Shown one piece after another: positions 44,824 to 53,896 of a DNA stretch of 64,000 nt. The DNA is from Arthrobacter antioxidans (GTDB taxonomy: Bacteria; Actinomycetota; Actinomycetes; Actinomycetales; Micrococcaceae), in NCBI RefSeq assembly GCF_023100725.1, contig NZ_CP095501.1, forward strand, positions 558,001-622,000. Reading direction: 5' to 3'. The translations under genes were made by a program, and so were the position numbers. The number at the start of each line of letters is the position of its first letter. Within the stretch, counting starts at the first letter, position 1. The notes under the pieces are model-generated. The model was not told the DNA's origin. It was given only the letters and a program-made list of their open reading frames with translations, and did no database searches.

Positions 44824-45726
44824 GTGAGCTCATCCCTGACCCTGGCCTCCGAGCCCGCCGTTGAACGGCCACGGCGCCTCCTGATCGTCCTCGGGGCTGC
44901 GCTCATCGCGGCCACGTACGCGTTCCTCGTCGTCGTCCAGCCGGCGGAGATCGCCGGCGGCATGGGCAGCACGGCGTCGCTCGTCTCGCTCTTCGGCTTC
45001 CTCGGAGGCGGGGCGCTCCTGGTGGGCGGGATCCTGCCCATGCTCAGCACGAGTTCCCTGGTGATCATGCCGCTCGGCATCGCCCTGAACATCGCGATCG
45101 GGCAGATCGCCGGATCCCTGGGCATGCAGATCTACCTTGACGCCATCGGCACCGTCCTCGTCGCGGTCCTGGCCGGCCCCGCGGCGGGTGCCGCGACGGG
45201 CGCGATCAGCAACGCCATCTGGGGTCTCTTCAATCCGTTCGCGCTGCCCTTCGCGGCGGGCGCCGCCCTGATCGGGCTGCTCGCGGGCCTGGCCGCACGC
45301 TATGGCGCGTTCCGCCGCGTGTACCTCGTCCCGGTGGCGGGGCTCGTCGTCGGAGCGGTCGGCGGACTCGTCGCGGCGCCGGTGGCCGTCTTCATGTTCG
45401 GCGCCGCCGGGACGTTCGGGACCAACGCGATCATCGCCGTGTTCCGCTCGATGGGGGACAAGCTGCTGGTCGCGGCGACGAAGCAGGGCCTCCTCTCCGA
45501 CTCGCTGGACAAGATCGTGGTGTTCGTCATCGTCGCCGTGATCGTGTACGCGCTGCCGCAGCGTGCCATCCGCCAGTTCCCCTTCGCCCGCACGTACCGG
45601 GTGTTGGGCAACCGGACCGGTACCACCGCCGGCGCCACGTCCGGCACCTCCACCGCCGGCACCGGCGATGGTGGTGCCGGAAGCACCACCACCCCCGCCC
45701 GCGGGAACGACTCCAGCGTCGGCTGA
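44824..45726 (+). CDS. ECF transporter S component (substrate-binding membrane subunit)
   Basis: A 300-residue membrane protein of the ECF S-component superfamily, with eight hydrophobic segments, larger than the usual 180-220. The S-component-like block 'YLDAIGTVLVAVLAGPAAGAATGAISNAIWG' starts near residue 104. A Gly/Thr/Ser-rich tail of 45 residues is probably disordered. Start is GTG 44824 after AAGGAATACT. A TACACT -10 box at 44734-44739 suggests a roughly 78-base leader with an ATGAGG/CCTCAT hairpin. The substrate may be a nucleoside or base, given the hydrolase next door, but this is unproven. Confidence 0.83.
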   Translation: MSSSLTLASEPAVERPRRLLIVLGAALIAATYAFLVVVQPAEIAGGMGSTASLVSLFGFLGGGALLVGGILPMLSTSSLVIMPLGIALNIAIGQIAGSLGMQIYLDAIGTVLVAVLAGPAAGAATGAISNAIWGLFNPFALPFAAGAALIGLLAGLAARYGAFRRVYLVPVAGLVVGAVGGLVAAPVAVFMFGAAGTFGTNAIIAVFRSMGDKLLVAATKQGLLSDSLDKIVVFVIVAVIVYALPQRAIRQFPFARTYRVLGNRTGTTAGATSGTSTAGTGDGGAGSTTTPARGNDSSVG

Positions 45727-45729
45727 ACC

Positions 45730-46482
45730 ATGCCCCGCCGCAGGATCTACAACCCCCTGACCGAGCTGCTCGCCGCGGTCCTGCTGGTGGTGCTCGTCCT
45801 CGTGGTGAACCGCTGGGAGTTCTCCCTCGCGGTGCTGGTCCTCGGGGTGCTCCCTGCCGTACTCATGTCCGGTCGGCCCCGGCAGATCGGCCTCGCGATC
45901 ACCCTGATCGCGGGGCCCCTGCTCCTCTCCTCCCTGCTGCTCCACGGGCTCTTCTTCCCCGAGGGCACCACCGTCCTGCTCGATCTCGGCGTCGCCCGCG
46001 TGACCGCCGAGGGCCTGGCCTTCGCCGCCCTCATGGGCCTGCGCATGACCGTGTTCACGGCGGTGCTGCTGACGGCCGCGATGACGCTGGACATCCCCGA
46101 CCTCTTGGCCACCATGACGCACCGCGGCTGGAACCGGAAGCTCGTCTTCGTCGTCGGATCCGCCGTCGGGCTCATCCCGCACGTCGCGCAGCGCGCACGC
46201 CGCATCTCGCGGGCCCAGCAGGCCCGTGGCCTCGTCGTGGGGCGCGGACCGTTCTCCCGTGTCCGGGCCCTGCTGACCGTGCTCACGCCGCTCGTGATCG
46301 GGTTGCTCGTGGACGCCTCCGAGCGCACCCGCATGCTCGAGGCCCGCGGCTTCTCCTCCCCGGGCGCGCGCACGAGCTACCTGCCGGACTCGGACACGGC
46401 CCGCCAGCGGACGGCACGCCGAGCGATGCTCGCCGTCGTCGGTGTGTTCTCCGCAGCCTGGCTCCTGACGGCGGCGGCATGA
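45730..46482 (+). CDS. ECF transporter T component
   Basis: A 250-residue membrane coupling subunit EcfT that links the S protein to the ATPases. The two Ala-Arg-Gly coupling motifs appear in 'ISRAQQARGLVVG' and 'RTRMLEARGFSSP', about 50 residues apart at the cytoplasmic helices. Four to five hydrophobic helices precede them. Three bases separate it from the S gene and it overlaps the ATPase gene (ATGA), so the module is a single operon. Confidence 0.9.
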   Translation: MPRRRIYNPLTELLAAVLLVVLVLVVNRWEFSLAVLVLGVLPAVLMSGRPRQIGLAITLIAGPLLLSSLLLHGLFFPEGTTVLLDLGVARVTAEGLAFAALMGLRMTVFTAVLLTAAMTLDIPDLLATMTHRGWNRKLVFVVGSAVGLIPHVAQRARRISRAQQARGLVVGRGPFSRVRALLTVLTPLVIGLLVDASERTRMLEARGFSSPGARTSYLPDSDTARQRTARRAMLAVVGVFSAAWLLTAAA

Positions 46483-48065
46483 TCGCCCTCGACAGCACGG
46501 GCTTCGCCTACGACGACGGCGCGCGGGCGCTCGCCGGTGTCGCCCTCACGGTGGAGGCGGGGGACCACGTGGTGATCGCGGGGGCCTCCGGCTCCGGCAA
46601 GACGACCCTCGCCCGGCTGCTCGCGGGCATGACGGGGGCCGACGCGGGCTCCACGTTCACCGGGACGATCACGCTCGACGGCGAGACCGTGCTTTTCCGC
46701 GGGCTGCCGGGCGACCCGCGGATCGATCCCGCCCGGTGGAGCGCCCGGGTGGCGTACGTCGCCCAGGGCGCCTGGGGGCAGCTGTCCATGATGTCCTCCA
46801 CCGTGGCGGAGGAGATCGCCTTCGGCCCCGCCAACCGCGGCATGCCCGCGCAGGAGCTGCGGCAGGCCGTCGACGACGTCGCGGACGCACTCAAGCTCAC
46901 GTCCCTCCTGGGTCGTGATCCCCGCAGACTCTCCGGCGGGCAGCTGCAGCGCACCATCATCGCCGCCGCCGTGATCCAGCGGCCCGAGGTCCTCGTCCTC
47001 GACGAGCCGTTCCAGGGGCTCGACGACGACGCGGCGCGGGACGTCGCCGGGGCCCTGGAGGCGCTCCGCCGGAACGGCACCGGGGTGGTGGTCTGCGCAC
47101 CCATGCTGCCGCGGCACGCCCCGCAGGGTGCGCGCGTCCTGGCGCTCGCCGACGGCCACTCCGTGTTCGAGGGTCCGCTGGCGGAGGCACGCCTGGCCGG
47201 GCTGCAGCGCTTCGGCATCGGCACGGAGGGGGAGCCCCTCCGGCTGGACGGCGACGCCGCCCCGCGTCCCGTCGGTCCCGTCGGTCCCGTCGGTCCCGTC
47301 GGTCCCGTCGGTCCCGTCGGTCCCGTCGGTCCCATGGTCCCCGAGCTCGTCGCGGTGCGTGGCCTGGGCTTCCGCTACACCCCGGAACCCGGCTCGGCGG
47401 CTCCGCCGGCGGGGCTGGCCGGCGTCGACCTGTCCGTCCGGGCGGGGGAGGTGGTCGCCGTCCGCGGCCCCAACGGGTCCGGCAAGTCGACCCTGCTGCA
47501 GCACCTGAACGGGCTGTCCCGGGCGGACAGCGGCTCGGTCACCGCGGGCGGGGTGCGGATCGGCCGGCAGCCGACGGGCACCCTCGCGGCCACCGTCGGA
47601 TACCTGTTCCAGGACACCGACCAGCAGCTCTTCGAGCGCACGGTGCTGCGCGAGGTCTCCTACGGTCCGCGCGCCGTGGGGCTCCGGAAGGACGACGCCA
47701 CTCGGCGGGCCGCGCTCGCCCTCGACGCGCTGGGACTGGGAGCGCTGGCGGACGCGCACCCGTACGAACTGTGCTTCGTGCAGCGGCGCATGGTGGCGCT
47801 GGCCTCCCTCATCGCCACGGGCCCGGCCGTCTGGGCGCTCGACGAGCCCACCGCAGGCCTCGACGAACCGGCGCGCACCCTGTTCGCCGCCGTCCTCTCC
47901 CGTCACGCCCGGGGCGGCGGCTGTGTGCTCATGGCCACGCATGACGCCGCCTTCGCCGACGCCGTCGCGCACCGGAGCGTCTGGCTCGACGGCGGCAGGA
48001 TCCGCCCGGACGGTCGGACGCCGCAAGGAGATGCCTCCGCCGCGCCGACGCAGCCCCTAGGGTGA
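46479..48065 (+). CDS. ECF transporter dual ATPase (EcfA-EcfA' fusion)
   Basis: A 528-residue tandem ATPase. NBD1 (residues 1-245) has Walker A 'GASGSGKTT', signature 'LSGGQLQR' and Walker B 'VLVLDEPFQGLD'. NBD2 (about 300-528) has 'GPNGSGKST' and 'AVWALDEPTAGLD', but its signature reads 'YELCFVQRRMVALA' instead of LSGGQ, so one composite ATP site is probably inactive or slow. A (VGP)7 linker, encoded by seven identical 9-base units, joins the domains. It is the last gene of the S-T-A operon. Confidence 0.9.
   Translation: MIALDSTGFAYDDGARALAGVALTVEAGDHVVIAGASGSGKTTLARLLAGMTGADAGSTFTGTITLDGETVLFRGLPGDPRIDPARWSARVAYVAQGAWGQLSMMSSTVAEEIAFGPANRGMPAQELRQAVDDVADALKLTSLLGRDPRRLSGGQLQRTIIAAAVIQRPEVLVLDEPFQGLDDDAARDVAGALEALRRNGTGVVVCAPMLPRHAPQGARVLALADGHSVFEGPLAEARLAGLQRFGIGTEGEPLRLDGDAAPRPVGPVGPVGPVGPVGPVGPVGPMVPELVAVRGLGFRYTPEPGSAAPPAGLAGVDLSVRAGEVVAVRGPNGSGKSTLLQHLNGLSRADSGSVTAGGVRIGRQPTGTLAATVGYLFQDTDQQLFERTVLREVSYGPRAVGLRKDDATRRAALALDALGLGALADAHPYELCFVQRRMVALASLIATGPAVWALDEPTAGLDEPARTLFAAVLSRHARGGGCVLMATHDAAFADAVAHRSVWLDGGRIRPDGRTPQGDASAAPTQPLG
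47271..47333 (+). repeat. Seven perfect copies of GTCGGTCCC inside the ECF ATPase gene
   Basis: A 63-base minisatellite with 9-base units, in frame as Val-Gly-Pro. All copies are identical, which implies recent expansion. Changes in copy number would only lengthen or shorten the linker between the two ATPase domains. Confidence 0.95.
48058..48063 (+). promoter_or_regulatory. -10 element TAGGGT, probable leaderless promoter
   Basis: TAGGGT lies 6 bases before the ATG at 48070, overlapping the stop codon of the ECF ATPase gene (TAG, 48058-48060 region). No ribosome site is seen between. Confidence 0.45.
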
Positions 48066-48069
48066 ACCC

Positions 48070-48933
48070 ATGGACCTCTTGCGCGAGCGACACCGGCGGA
48101 TCGAGTCAAAGGGCGCCGATCTCGCCGTGTTCGAGTACGGCCTCGATCCGGACCCGTCCAGGCCGACCCTCGTCTTCCTGCACGGCTACCCCGACGATCA
48201 CCGTGTCTTCCACCCGGTGCTCCGGGAGCTCGCCGCGACGCACCATCTGGTCGCGTTCGACACCCGGAACGCCGGCCGGTCCCGCGCCCATGAGGGTGCC
48301 GGGTTCACGCTGACGGAGCTCGTGGAGGACATCTTCGCCGTCCTCGACGCCGTGGACACGCCGGGCGGTGTGCGGCTGGTGGGCCACGACTGGGGATCGA
48401 TCCAGGGCTGGGCCGCACTGCAGGACGAGCGCGCACAGGGGCTGATCCTCGACTACACCAGCATCTCCGGACCCGACCTGCGGCATTTCTCCCGGTGGCT
48501 GCGCGGGCGTTTCAGGAACCCCCGGCTGGTGCCGCAGGGCATGGGGCAGGTGCTGCGCAGCTGGTACGTCGGATTCTTCCAGCTGCCCGTCCTGCCGGAG
48601 GCGCTCTGGAGACACGCGCTGACGCGGCGCTACGAGCTCACGGCGCGTCGCAATGTAGGGCAGGACCCGGTGCGGGGACTCGCCCTCTACCGGACCAACA
48701 TGTCCACCGCGGTGCGGCAGCCCCGGCGGCGGCCGATCACCGTTCCCGTGCACGTGATCGTCCCGCTGAAGGATCCCTTCGTGTCGCCGCACCTCGTGGA
48801 CGGGCTCGAGGACTGGGTGTCGGACCTGACCGTCACGAGCGTCCCCGGCGGGCACTGGTGGATCACGGCGCAGCCCCGCGCCTTCGTCGGGATGCTCGAC
48901 CCCGCGCTGCGGACCCGGGACGATTCCGACTGA
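48070..48933 (+). CDS. Alpha/beta hydrolase (epoxide hydrolase/dehalogenase-like)
   Basis: A 287-residue alpha/beta hydrolase. The oxyanion motif is 'FLHGYPDDHRVF'. The nucleophile elbow is 'VGHDWGSIQGW', with Asp rather than Ser, as in epoxide hydrolases and haloalkane dehalogenases. The catalytic His is in 'VPGGHWWIT'. The natural substrate cannot be inferred. It follows the ECF operon but has its own apparent leaderless start. Confidence 0.82.
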   Translation: MDLLRERHRRIESKGADLAVFEYGLDPDPSRPTLVFLHGYPDDHRVFHPVLRELAATHHLVAFDTRNAGRSRAHEGAGFTLTELVEDIFAVLDAVDTPGGVRLVGHDWGSIQGWAALQDERAQGLILDYTSISGPDLRHFSRWLRGRFRNPRLVPQGMGQVLRSWYVGFFQLPVLPEALWRHALTRRYELTARRNVGQDPVRGLALYRTNMSTAVRQPRRRPITVPVHVIVPLKDPFVSPHLVDGLEDWVSDLTVTSVPGGHWWITAQPRAFVGMLDPALRTRDDSD

Positions 48934-48953
48934 CCCCGGCATCCGGGGTTCGT
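48934..48953. terminator. Short hairpin between convergent hydrolase and SNF2 genes
   Basis: CCCCGG-CAT-CCGGGG (48934-48948) directly after the hydrolase stop, followed by TTCGTT. The 130-base gap has no other clear feature. Confidence 0.55.
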
Positions 48954-49063
48954 TGCCCACCTGGGGGTGGGTGTCGTCGTCGTGCACCCGTCACCGGTGC
49001 GCACCGAGGCGCGTGGGGGACTGTCCGGGTGACGCCTGGACGACCTCCGGGTCCCACGAGGCC

Positions 49064-52000
49064 CTACGCGTCCAGGAGGCCCCGGATGTCGTCGGCGGTC
49101 AGCGCCGAGGAGAAGATGGCGTCGTCGTCCATGACGGACGTGAACAGCTTCGCCTTCTTCTCCTTGAGCTTCATGACTTTCTCCTCGATGGTCCCCTTCG
49201 ACACCATGCGGTAGACCATCACGTTCTTGGTCTGCCCGATGCGGTGGGTGCGGTCCACGGCCTGGGCCTCGGAGGCCGGGTTCCACCACGGGTCCAGCAG
49301 GAAGCAGTAGTCCGCCTCCGTCAGGTTCAGGCCGAACCCGCCGGCCTTGAGGCTGATGAGGAACACGGGCGCCGTGCCGTCCTTGAAGGAGTCGATGACC
49401 TCGCCGCGGCTGCGGGTGGATCCGTCCAGGTAGGCGTACTCGATGCCGCGGGCATCCAGCTGCTCGGCGGCCTTCTTGAGGTAGGAGGTGAACTGGCTGA
49501 AGACGAGGGCCCGGTGCCCCTCCGCGAGGACGTCCTCGAGGTTCTCGAACAGGACCTCGAGCTTCGCCGACGGGACGCCCGCGTGCGCAGGGTCCACGAG
49601 CGAGGCGTCGAGGCTCAGCATGCGCAGCAGGGTCAGGGACCGGAACACGATCATGCGGTTGCGGTTCATGTCCTCGATCAGCCCGAGGAGCTTCTGCCGT
49701 TCGCGCTGCAGGTACGTCTCGTAGATGTGCCGGTGCTCGGGGTGGAGCTCCACCTCCAGGACCTGCTCCTGCTTCGGCGGGAGGTCGGAGGCGACGGCCT
49801 CCTTGGTGCGGCGCATCATCAGCGGCCGGATGCGCTTGCGGAGCCGCACGAGCGGACGGTTGTCGCCGATCTTCTCGATCGGCGTGCGGTAGTCCTCGGT
49901 GAACTTGCGTGCCGAGGGGAAGAGCCCGGGTGCCACGATGTTGAACAGGGACCACAGCTCCATGAGGTTGTTCTCCATGGGCGTGCCGGTGATCGCGAGC
50001 TTGAACGGCGCATCGAAGTCCTTCGCCGCCTGATGCACCTTCGACGCGCGGTTCTTCACGAACTGCGCCTCGTCCAGGACGAGACCGGACCAGGCGAGGT
50101 CCTGGTAGACCGGGAAATCGAGCCGGAAGAGCGTGTAGGAGGTGATGACGACGTCGGCGTCGCCCACCTGCTCGTCGATCGGGATGCCTGAGGCGCCCTG
50201 CGTGTCGGTGACGGCGACGACCTTCAGCCCCGGCGCGAAACGGCGGGCCTCGTTGGACCAGTTGGGGACCACGGAGGTGGGCGCGACGACGATGAACGGT
50301 GCGTCGAGCCCCGACGTCTCCTTCGCGTGGATCATCAGGGCCAGGGCCTGCAGGGTCTTGCCGAGCCCCATGTCGTCGGCGAGCACGCCGCCGAGGCGGT
50401 GCCGCCACAGGAACGCGAGCCAGCTGAAACCCTCCGCCTGGTAGGGGCGCATGTCGGCGACCAGGCCGGCCGGGGCCGGGGTGGCCGCGACGTCCTCTAG
50501 TTCGAGCAGTCCACTCACGGCGTCGCGCCAGGACTGCGCCTGCTCGGTCTCCTCGGCGAGCTCCTCGAGGTCCGCCCACAGTCCCGCCTGGTAGCGGCTG
50601 ATCTGCAGCCCGGACTCCGGGTCCCATTCGCTCAGCGCCCGGGCTTCCTCGATGAGCTCGCGGAGCTGGTCGAAGACGGGCTGATCGAGCGAGAGATAGC
50701 TGTTGTCGACGAGCTTCAGCTTCTTCCGGCCCTGGGCGAGAGCACGGAAGATGGAGTCGAAGGGGATGGTGCGGCCGCTGACGGTCACCATCACGCCGAG
50801 GTCGAACCAGTCGCGGTCCTCCGTCTCCACGGTGCTGATCCGCAGCGTGGGCGTCTCGGTCAGTTCCTGGTAATCGGGCTTCTCGCCGACCATCTCGACG
50901 CTCACGCCGTCGAGCTCCGCGAGCCGGGGCAGGACCTCCTCCACGAACTCGACGGCCTGCATGTCCTCGAGCCTGAGCGATTTGATCGGGAGCGGGCCGA
51001 GGGCCTGACGCGCGGAGGCCGCGAGGGCGTCCTCGACGTCGGGTTCGCGGTAGCCGTCGTCGCTGCCGGGGCCTCCGCGACGGAAGGGCCGTCGCTGCAC
51101 GGCGTCGCCGAGGGTGTAGTCGAAATGCCAGTCCAGGGCCACCGAGCCGTCCGCACCGTAGGCGGTGGTGAGGACGAGCGCCGGGGGCTGGATCTCGGGC
51201 AGCTCCACGCTGCCGTCACTGCTGTCCACGTGGATGGACTGCCGCAGCTTCGGGTAGTAGTCCTGCAGGAAGAGGGACTTCTCCTCCTCGGGGACGACGA
51301 CGGCGTGTCCGCGCTGGAGGAGTTCGATGTCCTTCGACGTCAGCCTGCGCGAGGTCGGGGCGAGCGTGATCGTGTCATCGGGGGCGACCGTGTAGATGCC
51401 GTGCGTGCTGATGACGTGGGCCGTCTCGGACGGGTGGGGCCGGCCGTCGACGTCGAGGGCCGGACTCAGCCGCAGCGAGCCGTCCTCGGTCTCGGTCGCG
51501 TCGAGCTTCAGGGTGGCGCGGGCCGCGAGTTCGATCGTCATGGACTTCTTCGAGCCCACGAAGGCGATGCCCAGGCGCTGCGCCTCGTCCAGCAGCTGCC
51601 AGAGCAGCGGGTTGCTGAAGTCGTCGAGGTACAGCCAGGAGTCGTTGTTGCCGAAGTAGTTGACGCCGGTGCCGCGGTGCAGGGCCGGGAACTGGGAGAA
51701 CCACCGGTGCTGGTCCGGGTCCAGCGTCAGCCCGTACGTCTGGTAGCTGATGCTGCCCCAGGACAGGTTGTTCTTGATCCACTTGCCCTTGCCGTTCTGG
51801 CTGACCGGCCGCACCCCGAGGCGGGTGTTGAGGGTGCGCTGGCCCTGGCGTTCGGCGGCGGAGCCCCACCGCTGCACGGCGACCTCGGGGGTGCGCAGCT
51901 CGAACTGCAGACCGAGGGGCGTGCGCGGGGCGGGCGCGGGGTCGACGGCGGTGTCGGCCGTCAGGAGATCCGTGAGGGACGCCTGCCAGCCCTCCGGGAC

Positions 52001-52360
52001 CGACGGGCGCGGCGCGGATCGGGCGCCGAGGTCGCGTTCGTGCTGTGCCAGCAGGTTCTCGGTGTTGCTCTGCAGTGCCGTGGCCGCCACGTGCTTGCAG
52101 TCCGCGCCGATGGGGCAGCTGCAGAAGTTCTCGAGGGGGCGGAACCGGCCGTCGCCCTTGAGTCCGAGGCGCAGCTTGGTCCTGTAGTCGTTCGGCGCGG
52201 TGCCGCGGACCTTCCCGGTCAGCAGCTTGGACTCGGCGTCCCACGTGAGGGAGCTGACGGCGCCGTCCTTGGCGTAGGTCTGCCCACGCTGGAACGCAGC
52301 GCCGCCCACGATCCGGATGATGTCCGTGACATCGACCATGGGGTGGGTGGAAATGGGCAT
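49064..52360 (-). CDS. SWIM zinc finger plus SNF2-family helicase
   Basis: A 1098-residue Swi2/Snf2-type DNA translocase. Near residue 80 is the SWIM zinc finger 'CSCPIGADCKH' (CxC...CxH). The middle third is an HepA-like extension. Motif I is 'ADDMGLGKTLQAL', motif II 'LDEAQFVKN', motif III 'ITGTPMENNLMELWSL' and motif VI 'QAVDRTHRIGQ'. Such proteins may act in chromosome dynamics, RNA polymerase recycling or repair, and in some loci in phage defence. No defence genes are beside it. The start ATG 52360 is followed by the conserved 'MPISTHPMVDVTDIIRIVGG' N-terminus. Confidence 0.93.
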   Translation of the reverse strand: MPISTHPMVDVTDIIRIVGGAAFQRGQTYAKDGAVSSLTWDAESKLLTGKVRGTAPNDYRTKLRLGLKGDGRFRPLENFCSCPIGADCKHVAATALQSNTENLLAQHERDLGARSAPRPSVPEGWQASLTDLLTADTAVDPAPAPRTPLGLQFELRTPEVAVQRWGSAAERQGQRTLNTRLGVRPVSQNGKGKWIKNNLSWGSISYQTYGLTLDPDQHRWFSQFPALHRGTGVNYFGNNDSWLYLDDFSNPLLWQLLDEAQRLGIAFVGSKKSMTIELAARATLKLDATETEDGSLRLSPALDVDGRPHPSETAHVISTHGIYTVAPDDTITLAPTSRRLTSKDIELLQRGHAVVVPEEEKSLFLQDYYPKLRQSIHVDSSDGSVELPEIQPPALVLTTAYGADGSVALDWHFDYTLGDAVQRRPFRRGGPGSDDGYREPDVEDALAASARQALGPLPIKSLRLEDMQAVEFVEEVLPRLAELDGVSVEMVGEKPDYQELTETPTLRISTVETEDRDWFDLGVMVTVSGRTIPFDSIFRALAQGRKKLKLVDNSYLSLDQPVFDQLRELIEEARALSEWDPESGLQISRYQAGLWADLEELAEETEQAQSWRDAVSGLLELEDVAATPAPAGLVADMRPYQAEGFSWLAFLWRHRLGGVLADDMGLGKTLQALALMIHAKETSGLDAPFIVVAPTSVVPNWSNEARRFAPGLKVVAVTDTQGASGIPIDEQVGDADVVITSYTLFRLDFPVYQDLAWSGLVLDEAQFVKNRASKVHQAAKDFDAPFKLAITGTPMENNLMELWSLFNIVAPGLFPSARKFTEDYRTPIEKIGDNRPLVRLRKRIRPLMMRRTKEAVASDLPPKQEQVLEVELHPEHRHIYETYLQRERQKLLGLIEDMNRNRMIVFRSLTLLRMLSLDASLVDPAHAGVPSAKLEVLFENLEDVLAEGHRALVFSQFTSYLKKAAEQLDARGIEYAYLDGSTRSRGEVIDSFKDGTAPVFLISLKAGGFGLNLTEADYCFLLDPWWNPASEAQAVDRTHRIGQTKNVMVYRMVSKGTIEEKVMKLKEKKAKLFTSVMDDDAIFSSALTADDIRGLLDA

Positions 52361-52584
52361 AATTCCATGCTCTCACGTGACGGTGACGCTCTTCTCGCCC
52401 GGCGCCCCGTTTCGCGGAACAGCCCCGGTTGCTGGCGGTCGTCCAGCCGGAAACGGCCCCACAGTCTACCCGCTGCCGACCGGGTCCTGTGACCGGGCAT
52501 GCGGGCTCCGGTGGCACCCCGGCCTGCCCTACCCTTGGCTGGGGGCCTGAGCATCAGGTCGCAGCGAAACGGAAGAGGTTGCAC

Positions 52585-53886
52585 GTGTTCGAGGCTCCAA
52601 GCATCATGTTCGCGGCTGCGGGACTGGCCGTGTTCGCGGCTGCCCTCCTGCCGCGCCTGCTCAGGCGCGCCCCGGTGTCCATGCCCATGGTCTTCCTCGC
52701 CGCCGGCATCCTCATCTTCACGTTCGCCAAGGACCTTCCGGACCCCGACCCCATGAAGTACAGCGACGTGACCATCCACCTCAGCGAGGTCTGCGTCATC
52801 ATCTCGCTCATGGGCGCCGGACTGGCCCTGGACCGCAAGGTCGGCTGGCGCCGGTGGTCCACCACCTGGCGGCTCCTCGGCATCGCCATGCCACTGTGCA
52901 TCCTCGGACTGACCCTCATGGGGATGTGGGTCCTCGGCCTCGGCCTCGCGTCGGCCCTCCTGGTCGCCGCCGCCCTGGCGCCGACCGATCCCGTCCTCGC
53001 CTCCGAGGTCCAGGTGGGTGAGCCGTCGGAGTCGGAGGAGGACCTGGATGCCGAGGACGAGGTGCGGTTCGGGCTGACCTCGGAAGCAGGACTGAACGAC
53101 GGGCTCGCGTTCCCCTTCGTCTACCTCGCCGTCCTGCTCAGCACCGTGGGACTCGCTCCGTCGGCCTGGTTCCCGGAGTGGATCCTCCTCGACGTGCTGT
53201 GGCGCATCATCATCGGCTGCGCGTTCGGCGTCGGGATCGGCATGCTGCTCGGTCGCATCTTCTTCCGGTCACCCATCAAGAGCGTCCGCCTGGCCAACCA
53301 CTCCGAGGGCTTCGTCGCACTGGCCGCCACCTTCCTGACCTACGGGCTGACCGAGGCGGTCGAGGGGTACGGCTTCATCGCCGTGTTCGTGTGTGCCGTC
53401 ACCATCCGCGCGGGGGAGCAGACCCACGGCTACCACGGGGTCCTGCACAGCTACATCGAGCAGCTCGAGCGCCTGCTGACGGTCGTCGTGCTCGTCCTGC
53501 TCGGCGGCGCCGTGGCACGTGGACTCTTCGAGGGCCTCCGCCCGCTCGAAGTGGTGGTCGCCGCCGTGTTCATCCTCCTGATCCGGCCGATCACCGGGTG
53601 GATCAGCCTGGCCCGCGGGAAGACCGGCCCGCGCGAGCGCCGCACCCTGGCCTTCTTCGGCGTGCGCGGCATCGGGTCCATCTACTACCTCAGCTACGCG
53701 CTGTCGAAGGGCGAGTTCTCGGCCGACGAGTCCACCCTGTGGCGGATCGGCGCGCTCGTGATCGTGATGTCCATCGTGGTGCACGGCATCACCGCGGCGC
53801 CGGTCATCAACTCGCTGGACCGTGCCCGGCAGCGCAAGGCCCGCGCCGAGGGCAACGAGGCTCAGGCGCCGAACACGCCCGTCTAG
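52585..53886 (+). CDS. CPA1-type cation:proton antiporter
   Basis: A 433-residue membrane antiporter (NhaP/KefB-like) with about 13 hydrophobic segments. The ion-site Asp is in 'ALAPTDPVLASEVQVG' and the conserved 'GLTSEAGLNDGLAFPF' follows the acidic loop 'EPSESEEDLDAEDE'. The loop may be a regulatory region. GTG 52585 is chosen because GGAAGAGG is 7 bases upstream; longer frames have no ribosome site. It exchanges Na+ or K+ for protons, with unknown specificity. It is divergent from the SNF2 gene. Confidence 0.86.
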   Translation: MFEAPSIMFAAAGLAVFAAALLPRLLRRAPVSMPMVFLAAGILIFTFAKDLPDPDPMKYSDVTIHLSEVCVIISLMGAGLALDRKVGWRRWSTTWRLLGIAMPLCILGLTLMGMWVLGLGLASALLVAAALAPTDPVLASEVQVGEPSESEEDLDAEDEVRFGLTSEAGLNDGLAFPFVYLAVLLSTVGLAPSAWFPEWILLDVLWRIIIGCAFGVGIGMLLGRIFFRSPIKSVRLANHSEGFVALAATFLTYGLTEAVEGYGFIAVFVCAVTIRAGEQTHGYHGVLHSYIEQLERLLTVVVLVLLGGAVARGLFEGLRPLEVVVAAVFILLIRPITGWISLARGKTGPRERRTLAFFGVRGIGSIYYLSYALSKGEFSADESTLWRIGALVIVMSIVVHGITAAPVINSLDRARQRKARAEGNEAQAPNTPV

Positions 53887-53896
53887 CCGTTCCCGG

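Noticed and set aside
47271-47333. CRISPR-like repeat array
   Set aside because: The units are 9 bases without spacers and are in frame within a gene.
49064-52360. SNF2 helicase as part of a phage-defence system
   Set aside because: Some defence loci contain SNF2 proteins, but the neighbours here are an alpha/beta hydrolase and an antiporter, with no nuclease, methylase or phage-related gene.
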